DNA of 64,000 nucleotides from Leptolinea sp964420995 (GCA_964420995.1 CAYQUX010000006.1:62001-126000), one strand, 5' to 3'. Counted from the stretch's first letter, positions 27,100 through 36,502 are shown. Notes: a model not told the origin generated them from the sequence alone. A program made the numbers and translations.

Positions 27100-27678
27100 A
27101 TGAATTCAAAACAGCATCAGTTTGTCATCTCCATCATGTCACGCGACCGGGTGGGAATTGTGTATGAAATCTCGCAGGCCATTTGCGATCTGAACGGCAA
27201 TATCGCCGATATCCGCCAGAGTGTGCTGTGCGACTATTTCACAATGATCCTTCTGGCTTCTTTCCCTTCCACAGTAAACCAGAGAGACATCGAACGCCGC
27301 CTGGCAGAAGTGGACGCTCACAGCGAGACCGCCATTGATGTCGCTGTGAAAGGAGTGGATGCACCAGCCCGCTCCAACGGGAGATCTATTCCGGAAAACG
27401 CTTATGTGCTCACCGCCACCGGACCTGACAGGGTTGGATTTGTGGCCACTGTCTCCTCCTTTTGCGCCGAGCACAACATCAACATCATTGACCTATCCAC
27501 CACCAGCTCCAACGGTGAATACGTGATGATATTGATCACCGACCTGAGTAAATGCGCTGCCATACAATCAGTCCGACAGGAATTGACGGAATTTGCCAAC
27601 GACAAGGGACTTCGTGTCGTTCTGCAGCATTACAACATCTTCCGGGCAGTCAATGAGATTAACCTGCCCATTCATTGA
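27100..27678 (+). CDS. Tandem ACT-domain protein
   Basis: This 192-residue protein carries two ACT domains, about 8-85 and 100-180, of the GcvR-like arrangement. Each starts with a VxISIMSRDRVGIV or LTATGPDRVGFVAT pattern. ACT domains bind amino acids and regulate enzymes. It sits 30 bases before the UPF0210 gene, a common pairing in which a small ACT protein precedes a UPF0210 protein, so the two probably work together. A TATAAT box lies at 27057-27062 with no convincing -35. The pair is flanked by inverted repeats. Confidence 0.88.
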   Translation: MNSKQHQFVISIMSRDRVGIVYEISQAICDLNGNIADIRQSVLCDYFTMILLASFPSTVNQRDIERRLAEVDAHSETAIDVAVKGVDAPARSNGRSIPENAYVLTATGPDRVGFVATVSSFCAEHNINIIDLSTTSSNGEYVMILITDLSKCAAIQSVRQELTEFANDKGLRVVLQHYNIFRAVNEINLPIH

Positions 27679-27708
27679 TCCTTTTCTTCTTAACCAGGAA
27701 TTATTCCA

Positions 27709-29088
27709 ATGATCCATTCCGATGAAATACTAAATACCGTTGACATGATCCAGAAGGAAAATCTGGATGTGCGCGCCGTGACCATGGGCATCAGCCTGCT
27801 GGATTGCCACCGCGCGGATGTAACCAGCACCTGCACGGCGATCAAAGAAAAGATCGCGCGCCACGCGGCTAAACTGGTGTCCACCTGCGAAGCCATCAGT
27901 AGTGAATATGCCATTCCTGTGGTAAACAAACGCATTGCCGTCACACCCATCTCCCACGTTGGCGCCGGATTCGACTCCGCCGGTTTCGTGGACCTGGCTC
28001 TTGCGCTGGATGAAGCCGCCGCGGCGGCCGGCGTGGACTTTCTGGGCGGTTTTTCCGCGGATGTGGCCAACGGGATCACCTTTTGGGACCGGGAATTCAT
28101 CGCCGCCATTCCGGCCGCGTTAAGTCAGACCAAAAAAGTCTGCGCGTCGGTCAATGTGGGTTCCACGCGATATGGCATCAATATGGACGCCATCGTCCTT
28201 CTTGGGCAGACAGTAAAAGATTTGGCAGAAAGTTCCAAAGAAATCGGTGGATTTGCCGCCGCCAAGTTTGTGGTCTTCACCAACCAGCCGGGAGACAATC
28301 CCTTTATGGCCGGCGCGGTGCATGGCCTGGGACAGCACGAAGTCATGATCAATGTGGGCGTCAGCGGCCCGGGTGTAATCGCCCGCGCGCTGGAACGAAA
28401 AATCTCCCAATCAGGGCGGGAAAATCTCGGCCTTCACGACCTGGCGGAAGAGATCAAGCGTACCGCCTTCCGGGTGACACGTTCCGGAGAACTCATCGGG
28501 CGGCAGGTGGCAAAAACATTGGGTATTCCATTCGGTGTGGTGGACCTGTCTCTCGCCCCCACCCCAAACATTGGCGACAGTGTGGGTGAGATTATTCAAA
28601 TACTGGGTGTGGATGCCGTTGGCGCGCCCGGGTCAACCGCCATCGTGGCAATGTTGAACGATGCCGTAAAGAAAGGCGGCGCCTTCGCCAGCCAGAGCGT
28701 CGGAGGGTTGAGCGGCGCCTTCATCCCGGTGTGCGAAGACCAGGTACTGGCCACCGCGGTAAAGAATGACAGTCTGGTAATTGAAAAACTGGAAGCCATG
28801 ACCAGTGTGTGTTCCGTGGGTCTGGATATGATCGCCATCCCCGGTTCGGTGGATGCCGCCACCATATCGGCTATCATGGCCGATGAAATGGTCATCGGCA
28901 TGATCAATAACAAGACTACGGCCGTTCGCCTGATCCCCGTGCCTGGCAAGGAAGCCGGTGAGATGGTCTCATTTGGCGGGCTATTCGGTGAGAGTGCCAT
29001 CGCCCCGGTACGCAATGTGGGCAAATCCAGCCGGTTCGTGGAATTTGGCGGCAAGATCCCCGCGCCCATACACAGTTTGCGCAATTAG
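27709..29088 (+). CDS. UPF0210 family protein (DUF711)
   Basis: This 459-residue protein belongs to the UPF0210/DUF711 family, related in fold to pyruvate formate-lyase and ribonucleotide-reductase barrels but without a demonstrated reaction. Its features include GFDSAGFVDLALALDEAAAA, GFSADVANGITFWDREF and a C-terminal AIPGSVDAATISAIMADE. It follows the ACT gene with a 30-base gap, as in other genomes. A weak terminator follows. Confidence 0.87.
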   Translation: MIHSDEILNTVDMIQKENLDVRAVTMGISLLDCHRADVTSTCTAIKEKIARHAAKLVSTCEAISSEYAIPVVNKRIAVTPISHVGAGFDSAGFVDLALALDEAAAAAGVDFLGGFSADVANGITFWDREFIAAIPAALSQTKKVCASVNVGSTRYGINMDAIVLLGQTVKDLAESSKEIGGFAAAKFVVFTNQPGDNPFMAGAVHGLGQHEVMINVGVSGPGVIARALERKISQSGRENLGLHDLAEEIKRTAFRVTRSGELIGRQVAKTLGIPFGVVDLSLAPTPNIGDSVGEIIQILGVDAVGAPGSTAIVAMLNDAVKKGGAFASQSVGGLSGAFIPVCEDQVLATAVKNDSLVIEKLEAMTSVCSVGLDMIAIPGSVDAATISAIMADEMVIGMINNKTTAVRLIPVPGKEAGEMVSFGGLFGESAIAPVRNVGKSSRFVEFGGKIPAPIHSLRN

Positions 29089-29111
29089 GCAAACTGATAG
29101 AGAATTTTTCA

Positions 29112-29144
29112 CTCCTCCATTTTCGGTCTTAAAAAATGGAGGAG
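29112..29144 (+). terminator. Possible terminator after the UPF0210 gene
   Basis: CTCCTCCATTTT (29112-29123) pairs with AAAATGGAGGAG (29133-29144), a 12-base perfect stem. The downstream sequence is A/T-rich but has no strong T run on the plus strand, so termination is probable but not certain. Confidence 0.5.
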
Positions 29145-29190
29145 AAATTATTCGGTAAATTTATCTGCCGTTATGATTCTGATTCAACCG

Positions 29191-29240
29191 GAACCCCCAT
29201 ACCGGCCTTCCCCCATCTCTTCGAGCTGGGAGAAGGTAAC
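29191..29240. repeat. REP-like hairpin repeat, copy 2 (inverted)
   Basis: This segment matches the reverse complement of 26931-26980 closely, including CCGGCCTTCCCCCATCT, a small loop and GAAGGT. The stem has two mismatches. The two copies point toward each other around the ACT/UPF0210 genes. Confidence 0.78.
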
Positions 29241-29302
29241 TTTTTTTAAATTTATACCCTTTATTCTTGTTTCGTAAAATAATTGAAATTCTATCAGGGG
29301 AT

Positions 29303-29524
29303 CTATTCTGCGAACGGGTCATATATCGGGTTTGTACCGTTCCATACACAGGCCGGACGGTCGTCACTACAACAACCCGCCTGTGAGCAGCGGTGTATTG
29401 TTACGCGCGGCGGTTGGTCTGGCAAATGCTCTGCCGGATAGACAACTCCGGCTTCGAGTGAAACATCACACCCGGCGTGTTCGCAAAACCTGACCTTTTC
29501 TGTCAGCCAGTTTTTTTCAGCCAC
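29303..29524 (-). CDS. Small cysteine-rich conserved protein
   Basis: This 73-residue protein has seven cysteines: one each in FCEHAGC's two positions, then HRCSQAGCCSDDRPACVW, which looks like a metal- or disulfide-binding pair. The family resembles small proteins I have seen in Anaerolineae genomes that end in GTNPxYDPF, but I cannot name a function. The start is a GTG with GGAGG about six bases upstream, which supports it as a real gene. It is alone between the UPF0210 gene and the DUF1232 gene. Confidence 0.65.
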   Translation of the reverse strand: MAEKNWLTEKVRFCEHAGCDVSLEAGVVYPAEHLPDQPPRVTIHRCSQAGCCSDDRPACVWNGTNPIYDPFAE

Positions 29525-29617
29525 AATCTGCCTCCAATTTGAACATTACCAATTGTATCCGAATAATTGCATTATACCGCCGCTTAATAGCTGAATCCAA
29601 ATACGCTATACATTAAG

Positions 29618-29643
29618 AAAAAAACCGGACCTTACGGTCCGGT
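29618..29643 (-). terminator. Terminator of the DUF1232 gene
   Basis: ACCGGACC (29624-29631) pairs with GGTCCGGT (29636-29643). On the minus strand the hairpin is followed by a T run (A run at 29618-29624). It lies 20 bases past the end of the DUF1232 gene. Confidence 0.85.
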
Positions 29644-29663
29644 AATTATTTTTCAAATCAACA

Positions 29664-30035
29664 CTATTCCTCATCTACATCCCGGAATTCGGCGTCCACA
29701 ACATCTACCCTGGGCTCAGCTGGTTTGGGGTCAACGGGTTCCTCCCCGGGAAGCACAACGCTGTGCAGGCGGTTCATGTGTTCCTCTACCACATTATCAG
29801 GGCAGAGTTCCACGAACAGGTATGAAGCCAGCCAGGTCATCAGGGCGTCATCCACCGGGCCAATGGCCAGATCAGGGAACAATAAATAAACCAGCGAAGC
29901 TATCGGGATTGCTTTAAGGAAAATGTTTACCCGGCGGTCTCCCATCAATTTCAAGATCAGCTTGATCCGCAGGCCAATTTCTGGAAAGAAACCACCGGAG
30001 TAAGGTGTCAAACCATTATTGGGCTTATTTTCCAT
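29664..30035 (-). CDS. DUF1232 (YkvA-like) membrane protein
   Basis: This 123-residue protein has the DUF1232 core FLKAIPIASLVYLLFPDLAIGPVDDALMTW, here quoted in parts: LKAIPIASLVYLLFPDLA and GPVDDALMTW. The pattern is a membrane-associated helix pair with a conserved PD and DD. The family's function is unknown. An acidic C-terminal tail (about 95-123) is added. AGGAG lies nine bases before the ATG. A terminator follows. Confidence 0.75.
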   Translation of the reverse strand: MENKPNNGLTPYSGGFFPEIGLRIKLILKLMGDRRVNIFLKAIPIASLVYLLFPDLAIGPVDDALMTWLASYLFVELCPDNVVEEHMNRLHSVVLPGEEPVDPKPAEPRVDVVDAEFRDVDEE

Positions 30036-30082
30036 TATTGATGTCTCCTATTTCATCATAACTATTTACGCAGTATTTTCAA

Positions 30083-30877
30083 TCAAGTTGTATGCGTAAA
30101 CATGGCCTTTCGCCGTCGATTGATCAGGGGTGACAGGATGCGGCGCAGGTAATATTTCATCTGGATGACCGAAAACCACGAGCCGCCTTCTCTGCGATGA
30201 ACCCGCAGCATCTCAGGCCAACAGCGGTCATCCGCCGTTATGGTTTTGCCATCATCATGCAAACGGAAATTCGACCAAACACGCCCGGGGATGTAGACCA
30301 GTCGTGATAGTTTTGACAGGCGCACCCACAAGTCGTAATCCATGGCAAAGAAAAAGGTGGGGTCAAGCGGGCCAACTTTTTTCCATAATTCCGCCCGGAA
30401 GAACGCGGATTGCTGCGGAACATGCACATACCCGCGCAGCAGGCGTGAGTGGTCCGTCTGCGCGGCCGGGAATGAGCCAATTTTTTCGTCATGTGAATTG
30501 ACAAAATTCGCGTCTCCATAGACCAGCCCGACATCCGGGTGAGCCTGCAGAAAAGCGACGGCTTCCCGGATCGCACCGGGGTTATAGGTATCATCAGAAT
30601 TCAACCAGGCTAGAATGTGGCCATGCGCCATACTGAATCCCTTATTGATGGCATCCGTCTGACCGCTATCCGTCTCACTGATCCAGGTCTCAATGCGGTC
30701 TTCATATTTCCGGATGATATCCTGGCTGCCATCTGTCGATCCACCATCAATAATGATGTATTCGACATTTTTGTAATCCTGTTCCAACACCGACAGAATG
30801 GTACGCTCTAAAAATTCAGCCTGATTGTAAGATGGTGTGACAATGGATACCAGCGGAAGCGCACACTCAAAACTCAT
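30083..30877 (-). CDS. GT2 family glycosyltransferase
   Basis: This 264-residue soluble GT-A enzyme has the nucleotide-binding SIVTPSYNQ (11-19), DGGSTDGS (45-51), and the metal-binding WLNSDD (91-96). The later MDYDLWVRL is the usual acceptor-side motif. It would transfer a sugar from a nucleotide donor to a glycan; donor and acceptor are unknown. It is the last gene of the large minus-strand surface-glycan operon and overlaps the upstream GT39-like gene by ATGA. Its paralogue at 33925 is closely alike in the N-terminal half. Confidence 0.9.
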   Translation of the reverse strand: MSFECALPLVSIVTPSYNQAEFLERTILSVLEQDYKNVEYIIIDGGSTDGSQDIIRKYEDRIETWISETDSGQTDAINKGFSMAHGHILAWLNSDDTYNPGAIREAVAFLQAHPDVGLVYGDANFVNSHDEKIGSFPAAQTDHSRLLRGYVHVPQQSAFFRAELWKKVGPLDPTFFFAMDYDLWVRLSKLSRLVYIPGRVWSNFRLHDDGKTITADDRCWPEMLRVHRREGGSWFSVIQMKYYLRRILSPLINRRRKAMFTHTT

Positions 30878-32388
30878 TTGGTCCTTGCCTCACGCAAATC
30901 ATACAACACATAACCATCACCTTCACCAAGGACTGGATAATTCTGTATCAATTCATTTTTCAAGTCTGGTTGAGCGTCAAACTCAGAGAACATGGTTACC
31001 AGAAAATAATCCATTCCGTTGGTCTTATCCTTGAAGTAACTGGCAAAATCCGTCGGGCCTGTACCCGCCAGGCTGAACAACCGCAGGTCACCGCTATCCG
31101 GCCAATAACCGGCAATCCCCCGCCAGCCGTAATACATCAGGCGGTTGCCATATTCACTGGTCAGGGCGATGACTTTGCCATCCCCCGGTATAGCGTCCCC
31201 TATCTTTTTCCATGCGATGGGCTCGTTGGCATAGGAGCGGGCGATCAATACGGAACGTCCTACATACAGGCAGTAGCCGCAGGAACCGACCAGCACAACT
31301 GCCGCCGCCAGCCGCCAGAACCAGTACTGCGGCAGAATCAGCTCGTACACGGCCTCAGCAACAGACACAATCGAAAGCCCGATCAGCGGGATGACCATCA
31401 GATGGTAGTACTCGTGGGTGACCATCTGGTAGGGAAAAAACAGGCCATAGATAAAATATCCGGTCCATCCACCAACCAGCAGCGCTTTTAATTCACGCTT
31501 CGCGATGATGGTACCCAACAAAGATATCAGGATATTACTCAGCGAAAACTGGTTATGAAGCATCACCAGCCAATCGGCATAGAAATTCGATTCCAGTACC
31601 AGGTGTGACAGGGCGACAGTCCAGAATGAAAAGAATCCGCTTGAGCGGCTGCCGAGATTGATGATGTAGAACAGAATGGATGGTATGGCCGCCAACACAA
31701 TTGCCGTATAGAAACGGGCATTCTTGTAGCGCGCCGGTGAATCAAGCTGGGTGAGAATGACGGCCGCCCAGATCAACACCAGAGGGAAAACGGTGATCAT
31801 CTTGACCAGGATCGCCATTCCGGTGACCAGACCGGCAATGATGGCATCACCCCACTGGCCGGTATCCATCCAGCGCAGCAGGCTGGCCATGGCCAATAAC
31901 AACCACATCACCATCCATGGATCCGGTTGGAACGACCGGCTGGCTATGATCGAAAATGGCAGGTAAAGATAAAAAGCAAGGCCAACCAGAGACGCCGCGA
32001 AGCCGGAATACCTGCGGGTGATCCAGAACAACACCAGTCCGCCAATGCTCCAGAATAAGGCATTTAAAACACGTGAGACCCACCAGATCTCCTGCCCTGC
32101 GATCAGGTAAACACCCGCTGTCAGAGCTTCCAGAATGGGCGGTTCGTAGACTTCCAGTGAATTCCCCATGTTAATGGCTTTTTCACGCAACGCGGGGTCA
32201 GCAGACGCATCCCATTGATAATAAAAAGACCTGGCCAGAATAGCAGACCGCAGTTGGCGCGTGGGATGGAAATCCAGCGGCGGGTCTGTCAGGTCAAAGA
32301 CGCGGATCCCAAATCCCAAAAGCACGACCAACGCCAGCAATACCTGCCGATAGGAAATTCGCCTGTACCAGGGAGTCAGGATTGTCAT
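30874..32388 (-). CDS. GT39-like polytopic glycosyltransferase
   Basis: This 504-residue membrane protein has about 11-12 helices. A first outside loop carries DLTDPPLDFHPTRQ with acidic residues, as in the GT39/ArnT-type enzymes that use polyprenyl-phosphate sugars. The C-terminal 90 residues are soluble and lie outside, ending near DYFLVTMFSEFDAQ. The next gene upstream (32385) is a clear paralogue that shares LDFH[PS]TRQ, so a duplication is likely. It is probably used to add sugars to a lipid or glycan at the outer face of the membrane. The start overlaps the stop of that gene by four bases. Confidence 0.82.
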   Translation of the reverse strand: MTILTPWYRRISYRQVLLALVVLLGFGIRVFDLTDPPLDFHPTRQLRSAILARSFYYQWDASADPALREKAINMGNSLEVYEPPILEALTAGVYLIAGQEIWWVSRVLNALFWSIGGLVLFWITRRYSGFAASLVGLAFYLYLPFSIIASRSFQPDPWMVMWLLLAMASLLRWMDTGQWGDAIIAGLVTGMAILVKMITVFPLVLIWAAVILTQLDSPARYKNARFYTAIVLAAIPSILFYIINLGSRSSGFFSFWTVALSHLVLESNFYADWLVMLHNQFSLSNILISLLGTIIAKRELKALLVGGWTGYFIYGLFFPYQMVTHEYYHLMVIPLIGLSIVSVAEAVYELILPQYWFWRLAAAVVLVGSCGYCLYVGRSVLIARSYANEPIAWKKIGDAIPGDGKVIALTSEYGNRLMYYGWRGIAGYWPDSGDLRLFSLAGTGPTDFASYFKDKTNGMDYFLVTMFSEFDAQPDLKNELIQNYPVLGEGDGYVLYDLREARTK

Positions 32389-33938
32389 TGGCTCACTCCC
32401 GGGGAATCCGCGGCTGGCATGGGATTTGTAAGGTCAAAGATGATGTAATCATCCGTTTGTTCAATTATGGGAAATTCATCCGTCATCATTTTCTTGAACT
32501 CACCCTGACTGTTGAATTCATCAAACGCGGTCACAAGGAAATAGTCTTTACCTTCCACCTGTTCCCTGAATAATTTAGCGCGGTCAAATTCCTGCCCGGC
32601 CAATTCACGCACCATGAAATCTCCGGAATTCATCCAGTTTTGTGGGGTTAACCAGCCCCAGTATTCCAGACGGTATCCGTAATCCTGGGTGATAGCCAGG
32701 ACGCTGGAATCGTGCCCCAGTTTGTCACCCAGTTTCTGCCATAGAGTGGGTTCACCGCGGTAATCATTACGCTTAAGGGTGACGCGTACATCCCAGGCTT
32801 TGATGCCCACCCAGAACATGAAAACTCCCAAAATAGCCGCGGTGAATAGCCAGCGTGGACCGTCCATGCGGGCGACCAGGGCGGAAAGAACGGCTCCTGC
32901 CCCCAGGGCGACAATGGGGATCAACGGTTCCTGGTAGTAATCATGGGTCATGGCATGGTACGGTAATGCGAGACTGTAGAGTAAATACCCGGCAAAGAGT
33001 GCTACCATCATCCAGCGGCCGGATGGTGTACGCATCAGGAAAACGCCAACCAGCGCAGCCAGGAACCACTCAAAGCCCACCACGCTGCTGATCTCTCCGT
33101 TCCATCGCAAATACCAGACCGGGTCGATCCACAGATTGGGGAAGAAGCGCAGACTGAATTGTCCGGCCAGTTCCCCGCTGATCTTTAAACCATAATAGGT
33201 GAATATAGCGAAGGGCAGCGCGGCCAGAATAACGGCAACCCAGAAGGATTTGTCGGTAAAAGTTCGTTTAATCCCCCGGGTGGATAACAACAATCCCACC
33301 CAGGCGCCTGCTACAAAGAATGCCGCGACCGATTTTATCAAGACAGCCAGCCCGGCCAGCAATCCGGCGATGATTGCCCACGTCCATCCAGGCCGGCCAG
33401 ACCAGCACCAGGCAGCCCAGACAGCCCACAGGATGGCGGAAACCATCAATGGGTCGGGTTGGAAGGCGCGGCTGGCGAGCGCGCCGTACGGCAGGATCAG
33501 GTAAAACGCCAGTGCGAATACCGCCCCATTGTTGTCGATCAATCCGCGCGCCAGCCAGTACAAAGGCAGCGCGCCCAGCATCCAGAAGAAAATGGACATG
33601 ACACGCGGAATGCGCAGGTCATCGTTCCCGGCAAGCTGGTACCCCAGTGATGACAAGCTTTCCATAATGGGCGGTTCGATCAACCCCTCCGCCTTCCATT
33701 GCTGCAAAGCCTGGTTTTTCTGCCAGTCGGGAATATCCGTCCGGGTTTGATAATACATTCCCCGCGCCATCAAGGCGGAATGCATTTGCCGCGTGGAATG
33801 GAAATCCAGCGGCAGATCATCCAGGTCATAGAACCGGATGACCAGTGCCAGAACCACCAACAGCACAATGGTGATCCGGCGCAACCAGGCGGATTTTTCA
33901 AACAGGCGGTGTGAGAAGGCTGTGTCAGTCTGCGGCAT
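32385..33938 (-). CDS. GT39-like polytopic glycosyltransferase, paralogue
   Basis: This protein of 517 residues shares with its neighbour at 30874 the N-terminal loop LPLDFHSTRQMHSALMARGM and the late soluble domain ending in FDEFNSQ. It has about 11 helices. The start at MPQTDTAFSHRL (33938) is preferred, since AAGGG precedes it by nine bases and it overlaps the GT2 gene by only 14. The open frame reaches further upstream but would overlap the whole end of that gene. Two GT39-like paralogues in tandem suggest that they act on consecutive or alternative sugars. Confidence 0.8.
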   Translation of the reverse strand: MPQTDTAFSHRLFEKSAWLRRITIVLLVVLALVIRFYDLDDLPLDFHSTRQMHSALMARGMYYQTRTDIPDWQKNQALQQWKAEGLIEPPIMESLSSLGYQLAGNDDLRIPRVMSIFFWMLGALPLYWLARGLIDNNGAVFALAFYLILPYGALASRAFQPDPLMVSAILWAVWAAWCWSGRPGWTWAIIAGLLAGLAVLIKSVAAFFVAGAWVGLLLSTRGIKRTFTDKSFWVAVILAALPFAIFTYYGLKISGELAGQFSLRFFPNLWIDPVWYLRWNGEISSVVGFEWFLAALVGVFLMRTPSGRWMMVALFAGYLLYSLALPYHAMTHDYYQEPLIPIVALGAGAVLSALVARMDGPRWLFTAAILGVFMFWVGIKAWDVRVTLKRNDYRGEPTLWQKLGDKLGHDSSVLAITQDYGYRLEYWGWLTPQNWMNSGDFMVRELAGQEFDRAKLFREQVEGKDYFLVTAFDEFNSQGEFKKMMTDEFPIIEQTDDYIIFDLTNPMPAADSPGVSQ

Positions 33939-34923
33939 CGCGATTATCGCCCTTTTCTTCATCTTCGGAACCGTTTTCATCGAACAATTTCGCTTTCCGG
34001 CGTTCCAGGTACCGCTGTTTAAAAGTATCCACATTAATCACCAGGCTGGCAATGGCATATCCAATTCGCCGCCATTCCACCAACGCAATGGGAGGATATT
34101 GCATGAAACTGCGGAAATAGGCCCGCAGGGCTTTCCAGGGTTCACCACCATCCAACAGATAGCGTGCGTTCATCCGGTTGGCGCCTGCCCACACGCGGCG
34201 TCGATTTTTCTTGTATAAAGCAGCCAGCCCGGGTTGATAAGGCATCCACGCGGCCAGTTGATAGGCTTCCTGACCACAGACTCGTGTCAGAGCTACGTTC
34301 TTTGCCCCGGCATGGATTCGGGCAGATGCCCATGTTTCGGGAACATACATCATCTTTCCATATTGGGCTATACGCAGCCAGAGGTGATGGTCAAGGAGAA
34401 AACGGTACGACAGGTCAAGATTCCCCGCTTTTTGCTGATCTGACCGCCGCATGAAAACCGCCGCCTGCCCGAGGATGTTAAAACTCATCAGGTCAGCCAA
34501 CGACCAATCATCATAGGTAATCAGGTTGAAAGGCGTTCCATTTCCGTCAATGGATAACACGTTTCCGTAGACCAGGCAGACGTCTGGATTCTCTTCCAGA
34601 ATTTGAACCGCCGACTGGATGGTTCCCGGCTGGTACAGATCATCGGAATTCAACCAGGCGATATACTTCCCCGTCGCCCGGGCGAAACCCTTGTTGATGG
34701 CTTCCGCCTGTCCCATGTCTTTTTCCGAAACCCACCAGTCGATACGGTCGGCATATTTTTCAATAATTGCCGGACTGCCATCCGTGGAGCCGCCATCCAC
34801 CACAAAATATTCCAGGTTGGGATACCCCTGTTCCAGAACAGAGCAGATGGTCTGCTCAAGGAAAGCGGCCTGATTATACGAGGGGGTTACGATAGTTACA
34901 CGGGGCTGTTCGGACATACTCAT
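33925..34923 (-). CDS. GT2 family glycosyltransferase
   Basis: This 332-residue enzyme starts with VTIVTPSYNQAAFLEQTI and has VVDGGSTDGS and WLNSDDLY, which are the nucleotide- and metal-binding elements of GT2. The C-terminal about 90 residues are basic and extend past the GT2 fold. It overlaps the DUF115 gene upstream by ATGA and is very similar to the GT2 at 30083, so the two may be duplicates with different acceptors. Confidence 0.9.
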   Translation of the reverse strand: MSMSEQPRVTIVTPSYNQAAFLEQTICSVLEQGYPNLEYFVVDGGSTDGSPAIIEKYADRIDWWVSEKDMGQAEAINKGFARATGKYIAWLNSDDLYQPGTIQSAVQILEENPDVCLVYGNVLSIDGNGTPFNLITYDDWSLADLMSFNILGQAAVFMRRSDQQKAGNLDLSYRFLLDHHLWLRIAQYGKMMYVPETWASARIHAGAKNVALTRVCGQEAYQLAAWMPYQPGLAALYKKNRRRVWAGANRMNARYLLDGGEPWKALRAYFRSFMQYPPIALVEWRRIGYAIASLVINVDTFKQRYLERRKAKLFDENGSEDEEKGDNRDAAD

Positions 34924-35738
34924 GACTTGAACAGACTTTTAAAATCCACTTTTGGGTAGACAGTTAATTTTCCGCCCACCGTGGCGTCCAATATTTCACG
35001 ACCGGCCTGACGATACGCTTCCCGCGCGCGGATATAACCCATTTCCGAGGTATCCAGGTCAGGCAATTGCCAACGGAAGCCCTTGCCGAAGTAATTCCCG
35101 GCAAAATGATTCGGGTCATCACCCTGGCTGACTACGGTGGTGTTGGGTTTTCCCTTGGTGGCGAAGCTGTGATCCACACCGATGAGGATTACCTGACTGA
35201 ATCCCAGGTAAAAGGCAATCTGCATGGAGGCATAGGTCACGGTGGCGCCTTCCCACAACCTCCCGCAAATATCATGAGCGAATTTGGGGCCGGTATAGGT
35301 GGTAAAGAGATAAAACAGGTTATCCCGGGGCTTTACCCATTGTCTGCCCCGCCATGAGATGAACGTGGGGATATCCAGCGTCTGCAAATCTGCGGCGCAT
35401 TGTTCCACGACCAAGTCATTTATTGACACAAAATACGTAGTCTTGAATCCCAATTCGGGGAACATGAGGTAGAACCGGTTCATTCCGATGGTATTCTCAT
35501 TTTTCAACCGGGAGAGGTCCATTTGTTTCAGGCTTGGTCCATTGCCAATAATGAAACAACGTTCGCCCTTGCGGCTGTCTTTAAGGGCAGCCAATTTCTC
35601 AATACTGTCCCGCCGCCGTGGATCGAATGTGGCGGAAGGCCACTGCTGCCAGCGTTGGATCACGTCTCGCGTTTCCCTCAGGCCGTTCAGCACGGGAGCA
35701 GGCAGACTATGTTTAATCGTTTCGCGCAGATTGCTCAT
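34920..35738 (-). CDS. DUF115/Maf-like protein, candidate nonulosonate transferase
   Basis: This 272-residue protein has the GNGPSLKQMDLSRLKNENTI segment near residue 65, then MNRFYLMFPELGF, and the strand VILIGVDHSF. That order matches DUF115 proteins, and GNGPSLK also occurs in the GT42 sialyltransferases. In Maf flagellin-glycosylation proteins this domain transfers pseudaminic or legionaminic acid. Here it sits with a cytidylyltransferase and two sugar oxidoreductases in a locus with two NeuB enzymes, which supports the same role. The annotation often given to this domain (MptE-like pterin pyrophosphokinase) is an alternative. Confidence 0.65.
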   Translation of the reverse strand: MSNLRETIKHSLPAPVLNGLRETRDVIQRWQQWPSATFDPRRRDSIEKLAALKDSRKGERCFIIGNGPSLKQMDLSRLKNENTIGMNRFYLMFPELGFKTTYFVSINDLVVEQCAADLQTLDIPTFISWRGRQWVKPRDNLFYLFTTYTGPKFAHDICGRLWEGATVTYASMQIAFYLGFSQVILIGVDHSFATKGKPNTTVVSQGDDPNHFAGNYFGKGFRWQLPDLDTSEMGYIRAREAYRQAGREILDATVGGKLTVYPKVDFKSLFKS

Positions 35739-36499
35739 TCAGTGCTTAACCGGGCGGTCGCGCCGCCATCCACAACCATCGCCTGCCCGGTGATGAATGA
35801 GGATTGGGTATTGTCTGCAAGGAAATAAATGGCATGAGCAATTTCGGAAGGCAGCCCGATACGTCCATTGACTGTTTTACGCGCCAGGTTCTCAAGCCGC
35901 TCCTGAAGTGTTCCTCCGCCAACGTGGCCGCGATTCATGCCATTTCGCAGCATGGGAGTATCCACCGCTCCGGGCAGAACAGCATTCACCCGTACGTTGA
36001 TGCCGGCAAATTCAATCGCCATGGAACGGGTCAGGGCCAGCAGGCCGCCTTTACTGGCGGCATAGGCTGAGACACCTACTGACGTTGCCACGGCATGCAC
36101 GCTGGATACATTTACGATGGCTCCTCCCCCGGCTGCCTTTAAGAGAGGGACGGCCAGTTTCGTTCCCAGGAATACTGAACGAAGGTTTGATGCCATGACC
36201 AGATCCCACTCTTCCACGGTCGTTTCAATCAGCGGTTTGTTCACCTGATAGGCAGCGTTGTTGACCACGGCATCCAGTGAGGGAGAAAACTCCCTGGCGT
36301 TACCATATATCACATCCATGGCTGCTGGGTCAGAAATGTCCGCCCGAATGAACAGGCCGTTCTTCGGGAATTCCTCTCCAAAATCAGCCCGGTCCACCCC
36401 GATAACCTGCCAGCCTGATTCAAAGAACAACTGGACGGTTGCCCGCCCGATGCCGCCGGCTGCGCCGGTAATCAACATGGTTCGTTTTTTCTCAGTCAT
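35735..36499 (-). CDS. SDR family oxidoreductase
   Basis: This 254-residue short-chain dehydrogenase has TGAAGGIG (11-18), NNAA, the catalytic serine in VNVSSVHA, and YAASKGG with Tyr and Lys. It probably oxidises or reduces a hydroxyl on a sugar or sugar acid with NAD(P). The AGGG site precedes the ATG. It lies three bases after the 2-hydroxyacid dehydrogenase gene and next to a cytidylyltransferase, so an acidic sugar is a likely substrate. Confidence 0.88.
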   Translation of the reverse strand: MTEKKRTMLITGAAGGIGRATVQLFFESGWQVIGVDRADFGEEFPKNGLFIRADISDPAAMDVIYGNAREFSPSLDAVVNNAAYQVNKPLIETTVEEWDLVMASNLRSVFLGTKLAVPLLKAAGGGAIVNVSSVHAVATSVGVSAYAASKGGLLALTRSMAIEFAGINVRVNAVLPGAVDTPMLRNGMNRGHVGGGTLQERLENLARKTVNGRIGLPSEIAHAIYFLADNTQSSFITGQAMVVDGGATARLSTE

Positions 36500-36502
36500 T
36501 TT

